Below are positions 44,140-46,998 of a DNA stretch of 46,998 nucleotides, in pieces. A program made the position numbers and the translations under genes. Within the stretch, counting starts at the first letter, position 1. The number at the start of each line of letters is the position of its first letter. The DNA comes from a virus, in the IMG/VR virus record IMGVR_UViG_3300036985_001013, positions 1-46,998 of that record. The stretch is one strand, 5' to 3'. The notes beneath the pieces are model-generated. The model ran no database searches. It was not told where the DNA came from and worked only from the letters and a program-made list of their open reading frames with translations.

Positions 44140-44541
44140 ATGAGAACAGCTGCTATTTGCCCAACATGTGCCACGTATGAGAATGCTTTGTGTATTCTTT
44201 ACAATGGCGAATATCTAACAAACACAGATATCGAACCCCTTGATTCTGTGGAAGTTGCGTTACAAAAAATTAACGACAACTTGGTTCCTGTTTCTGGAGC
44301 AGGTGCTCCTACAAACAGTGCTGTCTATTTGGGACAGTTTTATGTAAATACAACCCCCACACAACCCCTTGTTTATGTTGGTGTAACCACAGGACTTGGG
44401 GCTGCTGACTGGAGAATTGTTACAACTGTTCCTACAAGCGGTGCTCCTGTTTATGCAGATAATGCTGCAGCCCTTGTTGGTGGTCTTGTGATAGGTCAAA
44501 TCTATCGTACAGGAGATGATTTGAAGATAGTTCACGTTTAA
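44140..44541 (+). CDS. Small fibre or adaptor protein (133 aa)
   Basis: Residues 1-18 are Cys-bearing (CPTC, C18). Residues 18-49 carry the shared appendage module (CILYNGEYL...DSVEVALQKINDNL). Residues about 60-95 are beta-rich. The end (VYADNAAALVGGLVIGQIYRT) is a motif seen at the tips of phage fibre proteins, where a Tyr/Asp start leads to GGL.xG.xYRT. The protein is likely a short fibre or tip anchored by the same N-terminal module as the three other appendage genes. It precedes the long Gly-X-Y fibre gene by 14 bases. Confidence 0.65.
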   Translation: MRTAAICPTCATYENALCILYNGEYLTNTDIEPLDSVEVALQKINDNLVPVSGAGAPTNSAVYLGQFYVNTTPTQPLVYVGVTTGLGAADWRIVTTVPTSGAPVYADNAAALVGGLVIGQIYRTGDDLKIVHV

Positions 44542-44555
44542 TTCCCTACTAAGCC

Positions 44556-46998
44556 ATGAATGTACGTTGTTCCGCAACACCATGCCCTGTTGTGCTTAAT
44601 GCCACATGTGTACACTATGAGGGTCCAAACCTGATATGTACAGGTATTAAGACAAACGATAATTTGGAGACTGTCATTGAGAAAATCAATGACAGGCTTT
44701 GTCTTATTGGTACATCTGGGTCTTCTGGTACAAGCGGTACATCTGGAACAAGTGGTGAAGCAGGTAGTAGCGGATCATCTGGTAGTTCAGGGTCAAGTGG
44801 AACATCAAATACAAATGGAACAGGAGGTACAAGCGGTACGAGCGGCACATCTGCCACATCTGGCACTTCAGGTACCACTGGGACAAGTGGAAGTTCAGGA
44901 ACTAGTGGCTCTAGTGCTACATCAGGAACAACAGGTACATCGGGTACAAGTGGAACAGATGGTACTGGTGGAACAAGTGGTACCACTGGGACTAGCGGTT
45001 CTAGTGGAACCTCAGGTTCAGCTGGAACAAGTGGAACAACGGGCACCTCTGGTACTAGTGCAACAAGTGGTTCTAGTGGTACGAGTGGTAGCTCAGGATC
45101 AGGTGGTAGCTCAGGCACATCTGGTAGTAGTGGGTTAACAGGTTCTTCAGGCACTAGTGGATTGTCTGGTTCATCAGGCTCAAGCGGATCTTCAGGTTCT
45201 TCTGGAAGCAGCGGTACTACAGGCACTAGTGGTTCTTCAGGTAGCTCAGGAGTGAATGGAACATCTGGAAGTAGTGGTAGTTCTGGTTCAGCAGGTTCTT
45301 CTGGGACATCAGGCACTGATGGGACAGGTGGTACATCTGGTAGCTCTGGCTCTAGTGGTAATAGTGGCACATCAGGATCTAGTGGTACCTCAGCAACGTC
45401 TGGTACCTCTGGAACTAGCGCCACATCAGGAAGTTCTGGAACTAGTGGCAGTAGTGGCTCAGGAGGAACATCTGGTACCTCAGGTAGTACAGGTACTTCT
45501 GGTACATCGGGTATAAATGGCACAAGTGGAAGTAGCGGTTCCTCAGGCTCTTCAGGTTCTAATGGGTCAAGTGGAACATCTGGTACTAATGGATCAGCAG
45601 GTTCATCAGGAAGCTCAGGAAGCTCAGGAACAACTGGCTCATCTGGTACATCAGGTACAAGTGCAACTTCAGGAAGCAGTGGGACAACAGGAACTAGCGG
45701 TAGCTCAGGTGTGAGTGGTAGCAGTGGTTCGTCTGGTACAACTGGTACTTCTGGAAGTAGTGGTTCAAGTGGATCTTCTGGATCTTCGGGAACCACAGGA
45801 ACAAGTGGGACTACAGGTACATCAGGTACAACGGGCACTAGTGGTACATCAGGTCAAAATGGTGTATCTGGAGGACTTGTATACTACCTTAACCAATCAT
45901 TAAATACTAGTAGTGCAATAGGCACTCCTACATATAAGCAGTGGTCTGGCACACCTACGGGTGGTGCACAACAAACAGTGGTGACAAGTGTTGCGGGTAG
46001 TACAAGAACACTAATTGCTACATATGCTACAGACTCAAATCAACCAGGGGTAACAAGTTTACCTTCAGGACTTTGGGCATGGGTAACGCACTTCTCAATA
46101 GATGCTAATGTTAGCATGAAGGTGGATGTGGAGTTTTATAAATGTGACTCCACAGGTGGAAGCGTGGTTTCCTTAGGAACCACCAACCTTGACACTGAGG
46201 CGATGACTACAGGTGTCATAAGAGAGTTTTTTACAGACCTATTCCTTACTCAAACTGCAGTGCTTGCTACAGACAGACTTTACTGTCAAATCTATGCTGA
46301 GCATACAGGAGGCGGAAGTCAAAACATTACATTCTATACAGAAGGAACAAGTAACTATTCCTATGCCCAAACAACATTCACTCCTCCTTCTGGTACGTCA
46401 GGTACTAGTGGGGTGAATGGAACAAGCGGAACATCAGGAAGCTCTGGTTCTTCAGGTGTATCAGGAACTTCTGGTACCACTGGAACCAGTGGATCTTCTG
46501 GAAGCTCAGGAGTGTCAGGATCTTCAGGCACCTCGGGTACCACTGGTACATCAGGGAGTAGTGGAACTTCTGCCACTTCTGGTACGTCTGGTACATCAGC
46601 CACCTCAGGTACATCAGGCACCACTGGAACTTCTGGTTCTAGTGGTAGCTCTGGAGTGAATGGGACAAGTGGTACTACAGGAACAAGCGGATCTTCTGGC
46701 TCATCAGGTGTAAATGGAACCAGCGGATCAAGTGGATCAAGTGGTGTGAATGGAACTAGTGGCACTTCAGGAACTACGGGCACCAGTGGATCGAGTGGTA
46801 TAAATGGTACCAATGGATCATCAGGTACAAGTGGTACATCAGCTACCTCAGGAACCTCTGGTACGACAGGTACCAGCGGAACATCTGGAATAAATGGAAC
46901 CAGTGGTAGCAGTGGATCTTCAGGATCAAGTGGAACCTCTGGTGTGAATGGCACTTCAGGTACTTCAGGTATAAACGGAACTAGTGGAACCAGTGGTG
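44556..46998 (+). CDS. Long Gly-X-Y repeat fibre with inserted globular domain (3' partial, 814+ aa)
   Basis: ATG at 44556 opens a frame that runs off the window without a stop. Residues 18-49 are the shared module (CVHYEGPNLICTGI...ETVIEKINDRL). Residues 52-439 are about 129 triplets of Gly-X-Y, almost all GTS, GSS, GTT, GSN or GVN and without proline. Residues about 440-612 are a non-repetitive beta domain (GGLVYYLNQSLN start, LPSGLWAWVTHFS, LYCQIYAEHTGGG). Gly-X-Y repeats resume at 613. It is a trimeric fibre by analogy with collagen-like phage fibres, with the globular domain as a possible receptor or knob domain. C-terminal tip not in the window. Confidence 0.75.
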   Translation, partial: MNVRCSATPCPVVLNATCVHYEGPNLICTGIKTNDNLETVIEKINDRLCLIGTSGSSGTSGTSGTSGEAGSSGSSGSSGSSGTSNTNGTGGTSGTSGTSATSGTSGTTGTSGSSGTSGSSATSGTTGTSGTSGTDGTGGTSGTTGTSGSSGTSGSAGTSGTTGTSGTSATSGSSGTSGSSGSGGSSGTSGSSGLTGSSGTSGLSGSSGSSGSSGSSGSSGTTGTSGSSGSSGVNGTSGSSGSSGSAGSSGTSGTDGTGGTSGSSGSSGNSGTSGSSGTSATSGTSGTSATSGSSGTSGSSGSGGTSGTSGSTGTSGTSGINGTSGSSGSSGSSGSNGSSGTSGTNGSAGSSGSSGSSGTTGSSGTSGTSATSGSSGTTGTSGSSGVSGSSGSSGTTGTSGSSGSSGSSGSSGTTGTSGTTGTSGTTGTSGTSGQNGVSGGLVYYLNQSLNTSSAIGTPTYKQWSGTPTGGAQQTVVTSVAGSTRTLIATYATDSNQPGVTSLPSGLWAWVTHFSIDANVSMKVDVEFYKCDSTGGSVVSLGTTNLDTEAMTTGVIREFFTDLFLTQTAVLATDRLYCQIYAEHTGGGSQNITFYTEGTSNYSYAQTTFTPPSGTSGTSGVNGTSGTSGSSGSSGVSGTSGTTGTSGSSGSSGVSGSSGTSGTTGTSGSSGTSATSGTSGTSATSGTSGTTGTSGSSGSSGVNGTSGTTGTSGSSGSSGVNGTSGSSGSSGVNGTSGTSGTTGTSGSSGINGTNGSSGTSGTSATSGTSGTTGTSGTSGINGTSGSSGSSGSSGTSGVNGTSGTSGINGTSGTSG
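44709..45872 (+). repeat. First Gly-Thr/Ser-Ser repeat block
   Basis: Period of 9 bases (three codons) starting with GGN for about 129 units. The X and Y positions are mostly Thr or Ser, with rare Asn, Ala, Val, Ile, Leu, Asp or Glu. The strict triplet period also leaves a long open frame on the minus strand (Pro/Val/Leu-rich), which is a mirror of the repeat. Confidence 0.9.
46392..46998 (+). repeat. Second Gly-Thr/Ser-Ser repeat block (continues past window)
   Basis: The same triplet period resumes after the globular domain and reaches the window end. GVNGTSG and GINGTSG variants are more frequent here than in the first block. Confidence 0.9.

Noticed and set aside
44615-45838. Minus-strand 407-codon open frame rich in Pro, Val and Leu
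   Set aside because: It is the reverse image of the plus-strand Gly-Thr/Ser-Ser repeat; the plus frame is longer, has a proper start and a conserved N-terminal module.
46361-46954. Minus-strand 197-codon Pro/Val-rich frame
   Set aside because: Mirror of the second Gly-X-Y block, as for the larger antisense frame.
1-46998. tRNA genes, insertion sequences, integrase or attachment sites
   Set aside because: No cloverleaf-like sequence, transposase motif or flanking inverted/direct repeat was recognised; gaps between genes are short.

Overview
The window is an all-plus-strand stretch of a late (virion) gene block from a tailed dsDNA phage of a Bacteroidota host. Evidence for the host group: start codons are preceded by A/T-rich leaders rather than Shine-Dalgarno sequences, and two intergenic gaps hold the Bacteroidota promoter form (TTTG or TTG, about 20 bases, TAnnTTTG-like). 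Gene order and protein types (short-tail ring and adaptor proteins, an HU/IHF-like protein, a huge beta-rich tail protein, very large virion proteins and a double-psi-beta-barrel RNA polymerase with DFDID) best fit a crAss-like (Crassvirales-type) podovirus. This assignment is from memory of the families, not from a search.

Layout. (1) 1-2092: end of a probable major capsid protein, a strong hairpin terminator plus a second folded RNA, then two head/connector proteins. (2) 2127-6432: an appendage module with an abundant-looking virion protein carrying a Thr-rich tail, a 188-aa protein, a tiny Cys-rich zinc-ribbon-like protein, an 88-aa protein, a fibre with a tail-collar tip, and two small proteins ending in poly-Thr tandem repeats. 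A terminator (6442-6504) and a promoter candidate (6549-6581) follow. (3) 6610-16849: metallophosphoesterase, ring protein, HU/IHF-like protein, second adaptor, then a 1,983-aa muzzle/nozzle-like protein. The usual C-terminal part of that muzzle appears to be a separate 288-aa gene, with poly-Thr-linked domains sitting at the break. (4) 16851-23880: two large probable ejected or cargo proteins sharing a repeated AQ(D/N)G motif; one has a zinc-protease HELGH site, the other a Gly-zipper segment and a peptidoglycan-binding-like stretch. (5) 23922-44068: a promoter candidate, an 878-aa protein, a 4,138-aa RNA polymerase polyprotein and a 1,677-aa protein with a RecB-like nuclease domain. (6) 44140-46998: two more appendage proteins, the second a long Gly-X-Y (GTS/GSS) fibre that runs off the window.

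Working together, regions 1 to 3 would build head, neck rings, tail barrel and host-binding appendages. Regions 4 and 5 would encode proteins packaged in the virion and sent through the tail into the cell: envelope-crossing proteins, a transcription machine for early genes and a nuclease.

The most notable signals are the apparently split muzzle gene with exchangeable Thr-linked domains, one N-terminal module shared by four appendage proteins, the AQ(D/N)G / NGGWLDKY motif repeated through two giant proteins, and the RNA polymerase and nuclease neighbours in the ejection block.
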